This document shows positions 24,287 to 32,287 of a stretch of DNA of 64,000 bases, piece by piece (the stretch's first letter is position 1; the number at the start of each line of letters is the position of its first letter). This DNA is from Acidaminococcus fermentans_A (GTDB lineage Bacteria > Bacillota > Negativicutes > Acidaminococcales > Acidaminococcaceae). The stretch spans positions 33,595 to 97,594 of the forward strand of contig NZ_JBQOUY010000007.1 in assembly GCF_052216985.1 (NCBI RefSeq), read 5' to 3'. The translations under genes and the position numbers were made by a program. The notes under the pieces were generated by a model that was not told where the DNA came from, ran no database searches, and worked only from the letters and a program-made list of their open reading frames with translations.

Positions 24287-24763
24287 TTATTTTTCGTGGA
24301 CCCGTTTCCCTGTCATATGTTCCGGGATCAGTTCCAGCATGGTTACCCGGCTGGCGGCTCGTTCCATCACATCATCCACGGCTGCTTCCGTAGGATAATA
24401 CTTCAGTCCGATCTGTCGCAGGAGAGCCATGCCCCGCTCCCGATCCTCCAGGATATGGAGACGGCCGAAAAGGATCACAGAACGGACCGTATAGGCCCAG
24501 TCTCCCTCCAGTTTCACGCCATCATCATGGACACAGAAAGAAACCTTGTCGCAGCGCCGGATGGCATCGATTTTATGCCCTTCTCCAGCTCCGTGGAAAT
24601 AGATTCGGCGGGAATCCGGATCGAAATAATAGTTGATGGGAAGAGCGTAAGGATAGCCCTCATCGCCGGCAAGGGCCAGGGTCCCCCTCTTCCCTTCCTT
24701 CAATACTTCCAGGCATTCCTCCTTAGAGAGTGCCTGTTTGAAACGCCGCATAGGACGGAACAT
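24287..24763 (-). CDS. Pyridoxamine 5'-phosphate oxidase-like flavoprotein (NimA-like)
   Basis: The 158-residue protein has the split-barrel flavin-binding fold of the NimA/PNPOx-like family: MRRFKQALSKEECLEVLKEGKRGTLAL, then GYPYALPINYYFD and FHGAGEGHKIDAIRR. Members bind FMN or heme and include 5-nitroimidazole reductases, but most are of unknown function. It starts 4 nt after the abgB-like gene and shares its operon. Ribosome binding site AAAGGAG is within the upstream gene end. Calling it a resistance gene would not be justified. Confidence 0.8.
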   Translation of the reverse strand: MFRPMRRFKQALSKEECLEVLKEGKRGTLALAGDEGYPYALPINYYFDPDSRRIYFHGAGEGHKIDAIRRCDKVSFCVHDDGVKLEGDWAYTVRSVILFGRLHILEDRERGMALLRQIGLKYYPTEAAVDDVMERAASRVTMLELIPEHMTGKRVHEK

Positions 24764-24767
24764 GGTA

Positions 24768-26192
24768 TCAGCTCCTTTCCTTTTCGTACCCTCTGGGCAT
24801 TACATCCGGGGGAATGGGACATACGTAGGTCCGGCCGTCTATCCGTTTCTGTAGTTCCGCTTTGGCCGCCGCCAGTACTTCCGGCTGTTCGTACAAGGTC
24901 CGGGCCCCTTCTGCCAGGACCTGGGCCGCAAAGAAGCACCCCTTCAGCGCCACTGGGCCCGTCCCCTGGGACACCCACTGCCAGGAATGGGCGCTGGTCC
25001 CGATAGCAAAACAGGCTGCAGCGAACTGTCCCAAGGGAGTGATCCAGCTCACATCTCCTGTATCCGAGGAGCCCATGGCCGAAGCACTGGTGGGCTGATA
25101 GGGCAGGAGGAATGCTCCAGCAGGATCCTTACGGATCAGTTCTTCCCGGAGTTCCGGATCGGGAAAAGGCGCCATCCCCGGATCTTTTCGCACCCGTTCT
25201 TCCCCTGCCAGTTCCTGGAACTGTGCCAGGAAGATCTTTTCTTCCGGCGTCCGTAGGGGTACCCCCACTCCTTCCATGGCGTCATGGAGGACCTGCCCCA
25301 GGACCCGGTTGGGAATGATATTAGAAACAGCTTTGTCAAAACGGACGGTCATTTCTGTCTCTGTCATCAAGGCAGCCCCCCGGGCAACGTTCACAACCCG
25401 TTCATACAACCTTCTGCTTTCTTCATTGGTCCGAGAACGGATCAAGTACAGGACTTCCGCTTTGGGTTGTACAACGTTGGGAGAAACTCCGCCCGCATCC
25501 AGGATGGCATAATGGACCCGTTCATAATCGGCCATGTGTTCCCGCAGGTAGTTGACCCCTACGTCCATCAATTCTACAGCATCCAAGGCACTCCTTCCAT
25601 TCTGAGGAGCTGCTGCCGCATGGGCTGCCCGCCCCCGGAAGGAAAAAGCTGCCTGGATATTGGCCTGGTTGGACCCTACCATCACTTCGTTCTGGGTTCC
25701 CGGATGCCAGGTCAGGGCAGCATCCACATCCTGGAAAAGACCTTCCCGGGCCATATACGTCTTTCCGCTGCCCCCTTCTTCCGCCGGGCAGCCATATACC
25801 CGTACCGTTCCCTTTCCCGGATGGCTCTCCAGGTAATCCTTCAACAGCAGACCGGCTCCTGCAGCTGCCGTCCCCAGCAGGGAATGACCGCAGCCATGGC
25901 CGTTGGCACAGCCCTGCCGAGGTACGGGGCGGCACAGACCGGCTTCCTGGCTGAGACCGGACAAAGCATCATATTCTCCCAGAATGGCAATGACCGGCTT
26001 TCCCGTCCCATATTCAGCCAAAAAAGCCGTGGGCATATGGGCCAGGCCTCGTTTGATCCGGAAACCATGCCGTTCCAGCAGACCGGCCATGGCTTCCGCC
26101 GAACGGAATTCCTGGAATTTCAGCTCTGCGGCTGCCCAGATCTGCTGGTTCAGCGCTGTCAATTCTCTTACATAAGGTTCCAGTCCAGCCAT
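24768..26192 (-). CDS. M20 amidohydrolase, AbgB-like (aminobenzoyl-glutamate utilisation type)
   Basis: The 474-residue protein has M20D landmarks: NQQIWAAAELKFQEFRSAE, GEYDALSGLSQEAG, the metal-binding NGHGCGHSLLG, YGCPAEEGGSGKTYM with the catalytic Glu, HPGTQNEVMVGS and AHAAAAPQNGRSALDAVELM. The family hydrolyses amide bonds of N-acyl or p-aminobenzoyl-glutamate-like compounds; the product of interest would be glutamate or another amino acid. GGAGG precedes ATG 26192. A 14-bp palindrome GTACAACGTTGTAC lies 20 nt upstream of the start and probably marks an operator. Confidence 0.85.
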   Translation of the reverse strand: MAGLEPYVRELTALNQQIWAAAELKFQEFRSAEAMAGLLERHGFRIKRGLAHMPTAFLAEYGTGKPVIAILGEYDALSGLSQEAGLCRPVPRQGCANGHGCGHSLLGTAAAGAGLLLKDYLESHPGKGTVRVYGCPAEEGGSGKTYMAREGLFQDVDAALTWHPGTQNEVMVGSNQANIQAAFSFRGRAAHAAAAPQNGRSALDAVELMDVGVNYLREHMADYERVHYAILDAGGVSPNVVQPKAEVLYLIRSRTNEESRRLYERVVNVARGAALMTETEMTVRFDKAVSNIIPNRVLGQVLHDAMEGVGVPLRTPEEKIFLAQFQELAGEERVRKDPGMAPFPDPELREELIRKDPAGAFLLPYQPTSASAMGSSDTGDVSWITPLGQFAAACFAIGTSAHSWQWVSQGTGPVALKGCFFAAQVLAEGARTLYEQPEVLAAAKAELQKRIDGRTYVCPIPPDVMPRGYEKERS

Positions 26193-26211
26193 AGAAGCCT
26201 CCTTTTTTACT

Positions 26212-26225
26212 GTACAACGTTGTAC
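26212..26225. promoter_or_regulatory. Palindrome GTACAACGTTGTAC
   Basis: This perfect 14-bp palindrome sits between the second GTPase gene and the abgB-like start. It belongs to a longer dispersed sequence: on the minus strand AAACAACCTGC, CTGCAAACATC and the palindrome, which recurs in similar form at 40767-40804. It may be an operator or part of a repeat. Confidence 0.5.
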
Positions 26226-26249
26226 GATGTTTGCAGGACGCAGGTTGTT

Positions 26250-27296
26250 TCACTGTTTCCGCCGGGCGTCCAGCTCTTCCAGCAGCCGCTCCCGGGCCAA
26301 GTCATAACAGGCATCGATGTACGCCTGGCCCGCCTGCCGTACCAGCTGATACCCCAAAAGGGCAGACGCCGCCTGCCCGACGACGGGAACAGCTTTCAGG
26401 AAACTCCGAGCAGCAAATTTCCGGCCCAGGCTCTTGATGATCACCTTGATCCCTTCTTTGCTCATCCCTCCCAGGATCATAGCCTTATTCCCCAGAGAGA
26501 CTTTTCGGCTGCTGTGGACGCTTTCCGGAGTGATCCCAAAGGCCTCCCGGATACATCCATACATCTGATAAAGGATCAGCAGATCCACGGCAGCATCCAC
26601 TCCGACGATGGGATTGACCCCGTTGTAGGCAGCATAGGTACAGCTCCGGCGCACATAGCTCTGGGCCGCTTCCCGTTTGGCATCCAGCTGCTCCCGGGTC
26701 CTGGCTTCTGCTGTCAGGATATACTTCTCCCGCCGGGCCGCCGGCATCTTTGCCATGATGGCGTCATTCAAAGCGGCCAGGCCGGAAGGAGCATCCTGAC
26801 GGGAACAGACAAATACCAGCGTAAAATCATCCTGTCCCAGCTGCGCCGCCACATCCTTCCGGATGGACTCTTCACTTTCTTCCAGGCTCAGGCCTTCTTC
26901 ATAGATCAGATCCGTCTTGTTCCGGACAAAGATACAGGGTTTTCCCTGGGCTGTCAGCTGCCGGAACAGTTCCGTATCTCCTTGATGGAGTTTGTCTGAA
27001 AACACGCAAAGGAACAGATCGTACTGCAGGAGGTGGAACTGCTCCAGGAATTCTTCCCAGGGGAAGGTCTTGGTCCCATACCCAGGCAAGTCAATGAACG
27101 TGGCGTCCCCATATTCCACCAGGAGAGGTTCCCGGGTGGTATCTGTTTCCACCCCCACCGGAGCGGCCTGATAGCCGCAGATGGCATTGATCAGGCTGGA
27201 TTTTCCGGAACCAGGCTGGCCGAATAGGACAATGCTCACATTCTCTTCGTCCAGATTCTTCAATTTTTCTCTGATGGCATTCCCGTCATTTGTCAT
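26250..27296 (-). CDS. IRG/dynamin-like small GTPase, paralogue 2
   Basis: The 348-residue protein has a GTPase domain with P-loop GQPGSGKSS (about 26-34), switch TDTTRE, G3 DLPGYG and G4 NKTD. The C-terminal half is helical with hydrophobic stretches (AYNGVNPIVGVDAAVDLLILYQMYG, AVPVVGQAASALLG), like immunity-related or DUF697-type GTPases that associate with membranes. It starts within the stop of the upstream paralogue (ATGA overlap). Paired GTPases of this kind may act as a heterodimer. Function unknown. Confidence 0.75.
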   Translation of the reverse strand: MTNDGNAIREKLKNLDEENVSIVLFGQPGSGKSSLINAICGYQAAPVGVETDTTREPLLVEYGDATFIDLPGYGTKTFPWEEFLEQFHLLQYDLFLCVFSDKLHQGDTELFRQLTAQGKPCIFVRNKTDLIYEEGLSLEESEESIRKDVAAQLGQDDFTLVFVCSRQDAPSGLAALNDAIMAKMPAARREKYILTAEARTREQLDAKREAAQSYVRRSCTYAAYNGVNPIVGVDAAVDLLILYQMYGCIREAFGITPESVHSSRKVSLGNKAMILGGMSKEGIKVIIKSLGRKFAARSFLKAVPVVGQAASALLGYQLVRQAGQAYIDACYDLARERLLEELDARRKQ

Positions 27297-28351
27297 GGTT
27301 CCTCCATCTGGATCTCTGCCCGGAGCCGTTCCCGAGCATATTGGTAACAGGCATCGATATATTTCTGGCCCAGGAAATACAGGCTACCGGCATTGAAGCC
27401 CATGACAGCGGCACCTCCCACGACCGGGATCGCCTTGGCTGCTTTCCCTGATGCTTTTTTTCGCAGCAGCCAGGTCAGGCCCTTGGTGACCCGTTCCCCA
27501 GTGACTCCTTCTGCCAGTTTCTTCACGATCTGGGAACTGGGTCCTTCCGGCTGTACCTCTTTCTCACTAACTCCGAACGCTTCCCGGATGGAACGGTATA
27601 GGTTCTTCAGGATCTGGGCGTCCAGTGCCGCATCCATTCCGATCACCGGATTCAAGCCGTTGGCTGCCGCCAGCACCATGAATTTTTTCAACGTTCGTTC
27701 TGCGCTGTGCCGTTTTACCAGCAGCGCTTCTTCCGTATAGGCTTTGGCATGGCGGAAAAACCGATCCCTCCGGGCTTCCGGCAGGAGCATCCCCATGACC
27801 GTTTCCAATTCTGGGAGCCCCCGCTCTGCCGCAGGCTTATTCCGCCGGCAGCTGGTGAACACCACTTTTTCCCGGGGACCCACCAAGCTGCGGACATCCT
27901 GCAGGATCCGGCGTTCCAGCTCTTCCCGGCTGCAGGACGGATCATAGAGCCCGTCGCATTTATTCCGGACAAAGAGACATACCCGGCCGGTCCGGGCGAT
28001 TTTCCCAAAGAAATCCACATCCGCCCCATGGAGCTTTCCAGCAAAGACACACAGGAACAGATCGTACTGGAGGGGATTGAATGCACTGAAATAGGCATTT
28101 TCCGGGAATGCACTGGTATCATAGCCGGGCAGGTCCACATAGATCACATCAGGACATTCCACGATCTGGGCCTGCCGGGTAGTATCCGTGGCCTGGCTGA
28201 CCCGGGCCACCCTCTGGCCCGCCAGTTCATTGATCAGGGAACTTTTCCCGGCTCCTGGCTGTCCGAACAGGCAGATCTTGATTTTATGATCCCGCTCCCG
28301 CTGCCAGGCCTGCAGGAACTGGGCTACGATGGCTTTGGTGTCCCCTGCCAT
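27293..28351 (-). CDS. IRG/dynamin-like small GTPase, paralogue 1
   Basis: The 352-residue protein parallels the next gene throughout: P-loop GQPGAGKSS, TDTTRQ, DLPGYD, G4 NKCD, then AAANGLNPVIGMDAALDAQIL and KAIPVVGGAAVMGFNAG as membrane-prone segments, and a C-terminal GQKYIDACYQYARERL that matches the partner's QAYIDACYDLARERL. The start is ATG 28351 with AAGGAGG 7 nt upstream. It follows the asparaginase gene by 13 nt, so asparaginase and both GTPases form one transcript. Confidence 0.75.
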   Translation of the reverse strand: MAGDTKAIVAQFLQAWQRERDHKIKICLFGQPGAGKSSLINELAGQRVARVSQATDTTRQAQIVECPDVIYVDLPGYDTSAFPENAYFSAFNPLQYDLFLCVFAGKLHGADVDFFGKIARTGRVCLFVRNKCDGLYDPSCSREELERRILQDVRSLVGPREKVVFTSCRRNKPAAERGLPELETVMGMLLPEARRDRFFRHAKAYTEEALLVKRHSAERTLKKFMVLAAANGLNPVIGMDAALDAQILKNLYRSIREAFGVSEKEVQPEGPSSQIVKKLAEGVTGERVTKGLTWLLRKKASGKAAKAIPVVGGAAVMGFNAGSLYFLGQKYIDACYQYARERLRAEIQMEEP

Positions 28352-28364
28352 TTTACCGCCTCCT

Positions 28365-29303
28365 TTATGCCGGCTGTTCATTGGCCAGGCTCCACATGAG
28401 CCGGGTCACAGCGGCTTCCAGGGTCATGGGGCCGCCGGATTCCACCCCGGCCTGGGCCGCCAGGATCCCCATGGGATACAGGGACAGATCCACGCCATCG
28501 AACAGGCACTGGCTGACGCAGACCACTTTGACCCCTCTCTTGATGGCCCGGCGGATAGCCGGCAGGAAATTCTGGTGTTCCGTATTCACCCCTCCGGCTC
28601 CGTAACATTCCAGCACCAGGCCCTTATACCCCCGTTCCACCGCATAATCGATGATATCCGGCTTCAATCCAGGGGTCATGGTCACCGCCATGACCCTGGG
28701 TTCCATTTTTTCTTCCACCCGGAAGCCTCCTACATTTTCCCGGCTGGGCAGATTCTTCTTTACGCCCTCTTTTCCAAAATAGAGCACCGGGGCTTCATTG
28801 ACACTTTCGAAAGCATTGGGATTCCGGGTAAAGATCTTCTTGGCACAATCCCCTTTGATCACCTTGTTCCCAAAGGCTACGAAGACTCCCGGCAGACCGC
28901 TGGCCGCCACGGAAAAAGCCAACTCCAGGTTGCTCCGGGCATCGCTGTTGGTCAGGCTGAGAGGCACCTGGGCCCCAGTGAGAACCACCGGCTTCCCTAG
29001 ATTGATCAGCATCCGGCAAAGAGCACTGGAAGTATAAGCCAGGGTATCCGTCCCATGGGTCAGGACAAAGGCATCATAATCGCTGTAATTGTCCCCGATC
29101 AGCCTTGCCCAGGCGCTCCAGTGAGAAGGCTCCAAATTGCTGCTGTCCAAAAGAGTCAGGTCCTGCACTGTGATTTCCCCCAAAGTCCGGAGCTCAGGCA
29201 CCTGTTTCAGGATGTCCTCCCCCTTCAATGTCGGTTCCAGTCCATCATCCGTCACCGTACAGGCAATGGTTCCTCCGGTGGTCAGAAAAAGTATTTTTTT
29301 CAT
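28365..29303 (-). CDS. Type I (cytoplasmic) L-asparaginase
   Basis: The 312-residue protein has the asparaginase motifs TTGGTIACTV (about 7-16) and LTHGTDTLAYTSS with the two catalytic threonines, and the dimer region ARSNLELAFSVAA. No signal peptide is present, so it is cytosolic and converts asparagine to aspartate and ammonia. It heads a minus-strand operon with two GTPases. In an amino-acid fermenter it feeds aspartate into central metabolism. Confidence 0.93.
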   Translation of the reverse strand: MKKILFLTTGGTIACTVTDDGLEPTLKGEDILKQVPELRTLGEITVQDLTLLDSSNLEPSHWSAWARLIGDNYSDYDAFVLTHGTDTLAYTSSALCRMLINLGKPVVLTGAQVPLSLTNSDARSNLELAFSVAASGLPGVFVAFGNKVIKGDCAKKIFTRNPNAFESVNEAPVLYFGKEGVKKNLPSRENVGGFRVEEKMEPRVMAVTMTPGLKPDIIDYAVERGYKGLVLECYGAGGVNTEHQNFLPAIRRAIKRGVKVVCVSQCLFDGVDLSLYPMGILAAQAGVESGGPMTLEAAVTRLMWSLANEQPA

Positions 29304-29424
29304 GGATTTTTGGTTCTCCTTGTCCTATAATCTTATCAAAACAATTATATCATATGTGTCCGGTTCGGACAGAGGAAGTGGGACGGTTTCAAGAAATTTC
29401 ACGGTTGTATAAGGTTGTTTTGTA

Positions 29425-29445
29425 ATAAAACAATGATTGTTTTAT
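29425..29445. promoter_or_regulatory. Perfect 21-bp palindrome upstream of the M48 protease
   Basis: ATAAAACAAT and ATTGTTTTAT are arms separated by one G, 44 nt before the ATG of the exported protease. The surrounding divergent spacer is rich in TTGT. It is a good operator candidate for the protease gene. Confidence 0.45.
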
Positions 29446-29488
29446 AGTTGTTTCTTTCTTTTTTGTTACTTTCGAAAGGGATGTTTTT

Positions 29489-30697
29489 ATGGAATGTCGG
29501 CTGACCCAGAAACTGAAAAAGAAACTTTTCCCCGTTCTGTCAGGACTGCTGCTCACCAGCGCCGTCACCCTGTCCCCGGCAGCCCTGCCGGCAGCGGAAG
29601 CCTTTGACTGGAGCAATGCCATCGGCTCCGTGATCCTGGTTTCCGCCCAATACAGCATGCTGAACAAACAAGTGGCCTACTTGGACGGCAAGGGACGAGG
29701 CGAATACCTGGAACAGATCAAGGGACAGGAGGGCGTCAACGAGGATCCAGAAGCCAATGCCATGCTGGACCGGGTCATGGGACGGCTTTCCACAGCCATT
29801 GCCAAGACGGACCCCTCCATCGAAAAGAATCCCTATCATTATTTCGTCAACGACAGCACCAAATTCAATGCCTACTGTACCTTGGGACACAATGTATCCG
29901 TCAATATCGGCCTGTTCACCACCCTGAACTACAACGAAGATGAATTGGCCTTCGTCCTAGGCCACGAACTGGGCCATGGGGAACAGCATGACCCGGCCAA
30001 CGGCGTCAAACAGACTTTCCCCATCGCGCTCCTGGCAGCAGTGGCCGGCAGCCAAAGCAATATGCTGGAAGCGGTGGGCACCAATCTTTTGGCCAACCTG
30101 GGCAGTGCCAAACTGGTGACCCTGCCCATGGAAAAGAAAGCCGATGTGCTGGGCTTTACCTACGCTACAGAAGCAGGATACAACCCAGGAGCCGGCAGTG
30201 CCCTCTGGCAGCGGGTGATGGAAAAGATGGGCAACAACCGGGAAACCTTCCTGGGAACCATCTTCATGCCCAGCGACCATCCCAACAACGGATCCCGCCG
30301 GGACAAGTATACCCAGCGGATGTATGAATACAGCGGAAAACATGTGAACGTGGATAAAAAGACTGGGGCCATCCTGGTGAACAAGAAAGACCTGGGCTTG
30401 GTCCAGCCCGGAGGCGATATGAGCAGCCGGGAACGGACCTATCTGGTAGCCGGCAGCTTAGCCAAAGTTTACCATGACCAACCTTCTATACAACCTTCTG
30501 CTGAACAGGACGGAAACAATCTCTACTTCGGCGGCCAGCGGATCATGAGCCTTCAATATGGGGACAACGGAGCAGAATGGGCGGAAAAGCTGAACGCAGC
30601 AGTTGGAAAGAAAAAAGAAAAACAACTGGCTGAACAACCAGTTGTTTCGAAGGGAAAAGGGGCTGTCGATTTGCTTCCTTCCTCAATCGGTCATTGA
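29489..30697 (+). CDS. Exported M48-family metalloprotease
   Basis: The 402-residue protein has a signal peptide (LKKKLFPVLSGLLLTSAVTLS, cleavage near AEA at residue 38). The zinc motif HELGH is at 159-163 and the third ligand is in EKKAD (215-219); a single-domain M48 peptidase of the BepA/LoiP type is expected in the periplasm or envelope. A repeat-like region follows to 330 and then a charged C-terminal tail. The last 30 residues are encoded by a perfect inverted repeat (30620-30647) and by the edge of a GTC heptad array, so the tail looks recently acquired. Confidence 0.87.
   Translation: MECRLTQKLKKKLFPVLSGLLLTSAVTLSPAALPAAEAFDWSNAIGSVILVSAQYSMLNKQVAYLDGKGRGEYLEQIKGQEGVNEDPEANAMLDRVMGRLSTAIAKTDPSIEKNPYHYFVNDSTKFNAYCTLGHNVSVNIGLFTTLNYNEDELAFVLGHELGHGEQHDPANGVKQTFPIALLAAVAGSQSNMLEAVGTNLLANLGSAKLVTLPMEKKADVLGFTYATEAGYNPGAGSALWQRVMEKMGNNRETFLGTIFMPSDHPNNGSRRDKYTQRMYEYSGKHVNVDKKTGAILVNKKDLGLVQPGGDMSSRERTYLVAGSLAKVYHDQPSIQPSAEQDGNNLYFGGQRIMSLQYGDNGAEWAEKLNAAVGKKKEKQLAEQPVVSKGKGAVDLLPSSIGH
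30620..30647. repeat. Perfect inverted repeat within the 3' end of the M48 gene
   Basis: AAACAACTGG (30620-30629) and CCAGTTGTTT (30638-30647) pair around an 8-nt loop. The right arm resembles CCAGTTGTTT of the 40767-40804 element. It looks like a former intergenic hairpin now translated. Confidence 0.7.
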
Positions 30698-30745
30698 CGT
30701 TTGACCAATGACAGGGGGGTGAAAAAGGTTTGATCACACCCCCTC
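30688..30745 (+). repeat. GTC heptad array followed by a terminator-like hairpin
   Basis: CATTGAC GTTTGAC CAATGAC (30692-30712) form three heptads and also fold as a hairpin (GTCATTG with CAATGAC); the protease TGA stop lies in the first. AGGGGGGTG pairs with CACCCCCT shortly after (30713-30744) and probably ends the transcript. Confidence 0.65.
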
Positions 30746-30829
30746 AGTCATAAAATCAGAAGTTGGAAGTCTGTTGCAGAAAATCGATTCCTACGAACTT
30801 ATTCCGCAGATTTTATGGTATTGAATCGA

Positions 30830-32233
30830 TTAAATTTCTGCTGTTTCATGATAAGTGAAAAGCGAAACAATGATCAAAAGAACAACTGAGAGCAATGAAC
30901 TTGCGATATCTACGGGAATACCCAGAAAAGAGACACCATGCCAGCCCAATGCAACAAAGAACAATCCCCCCAGCAGCCCGGCAAAGGCACCTTGCCGGGT
31001 TGCTTTTTTCCAAAGCAGCCCACAGACTACCGGTGCAAAGACTCCGGCAGTGAACAAGGTATAAGAAGAATTCAGCACAGCTAGGACGGAAGGAATGGCT
31101 AAAGCGATGACGGTAGAAACGATTCCCACCGCAACCGTCATGATTTTGGACAGTCGCAGCAGTTTCTGCTGGGTTTGCTGGTCTTTCAGATCATCTTTGC
31201 AAAGATACCGCACATAAATGTCATTCACAACATGAGAAGTTGCCGCTGTAAGGATGGAATCCGCTGTTGAAACCACTGCTGCAATGATAGCCGCCAATGT
31301 AAATCCGGAAAAAACAGGAGGCAGCATGGCCCTGATGATGGTTGGAATCGCAAGAGAAGGATTGGAAAGCTGAGGAAAGAGACCTCTGGCTGCCATGCCC
31401 AAAATCACAGGAAAAGCACAGATAATCAGCAGGCAGATACAGGAAAGTACAGCAGAACGATAGGCTGTACGGGTATCTTTGGCCGCGAAAAGCCGCTGAT
31501 ACACATCCTGTCCGATCAAAGTGTAGATAAACATGGGAAGGATCAACCAAAGGACATAGGAAGGCTGGGTCCCCTGCAAAAGATGGAAATAATTGGAAGG
31601 CACGTTCACCGCTTCTATTTGGGCAATGACAGAACTCCACCCTCCTCCCTTATAAATGATGAAACACACCGCGGAAATCAGACCCAGGGCTGCAACAATG
31701 ATTTGGATGAAATCCGTAACCGTCACTGCCCACAAACCGCCGAAAGCCGTGAATCCAACAAAAAATGCAGATACAATGATTGCACAAACGGTTGTATTAC
31801 CAATTCCCAAAGAGGCCAGGATACTTCCTGCGGAATTGATCTGTCCTGCCAAAATCCCCAACAAAGCCAATAGGGATAAAATCGTAGTCAGAAGCCGGAG
31901 CAGGGGACTTTGATAGCGGTTCTCCATGATTTCTGTTACCGTATAGACTCTCATCCCTTCCATTTTTTTCAAAACGAGGCAGACAGCCAAAATCCCCACA
32001 GCCCCTGCAATAGGACTCCAATAGGAACTGGCCCCCATTTGGTAGGCTTCGCTTCCCACCCCGATGACATAACCTCCTCCAAAATAAGTTGCCACCAGGG
32101 TCCCTGTAGCCAGGCCAAGGCCCAATCGACGTCCTGCCAATAAGTAGTCATCAATTGTGTTATTGAATTTATTGCAATAAATTCCAACTCCAAAAATAGC
32201 TATAAGATAAAAAATGATGATTGCCAGTTCCAT
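30830..32233 (-). CDS. Sodium:solute symporter (SSS family), probable amino-acid importer
   Basis: The 467-residue protein has about 13 membrane segments and SSS features: an N-terminal NTIDDYLLAGRRLGLGLATG, ATYFGGGYVIGVGSEAYQMG and the Na2-site region AAIIAAVVSTADSILTAATS. The start is ATG 32233 after GGAGG. It follows the HAL-family gene by 54 nt, downstream of a sigma-54 promoter, so it most likely imports the substrate of that enzyme. Calling it a histidine transporter would rest on the neighbour alone. Confidence 0.85.
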   Translation of the reverse strand: MELAIIIFYLIAIFGVGIYCNKFNNTIDDYLLAGRRLGLGLATGTLVATYFGGGYVIGVGSEAYQMGASSYWSPIAGAVGILAVCLVLKKMEGMRVYTVTEIMENRYQSPLLRLLTTILSLLALLGILAGQINSAGSILASLGIGNTTVCAIIVSAFFVGFTAFGGLWAVTVTDFIQIIVAALGLISAVCFIIYKGGGWSSVIAQIEAVNVPSNYFHLLQGTQPSYVLWLILPMFIYTLIGQDVYQRLFAAKDTRTAYRSAVLSCICLLIICAFPVILGMAARGLFPQLSNPSLAIPTIIRAMLPPVFSGFTLAAIIAAVVSTADSILTAATSHVVNDIYVRYLCKDDLKDQQTQQKLLRLSKIMTVAVGIVSTVIALAIPSVLAVLNSSYTLFTAGVFAPVVCGLLWKKATRQGAFAGLLGGLFFVALGWHGVSFLGIPVDIASSLLSVVLLIIVSLFTYHETAEI

Positions 32234-32287
32234 ATACAGACACCTCCCTGTCAAACTCCATACTCCTCCGGGAATTTCCCAAAGGGA

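Noticed and set aside
24287..24763. 5-nitroimidazole resistance gene nim
   Set aside because: Only the broad NimA/PNPOx-like fold is supported; resistance cannot be claimed from this family pattern.
26250..28351. Known anti-phage defence island
   Set aside because: The GTPase pair has no nuclease, TIR, NTPase or other effector beside it and is co-transcribed with asparaginase, so a defence label is unsupported.
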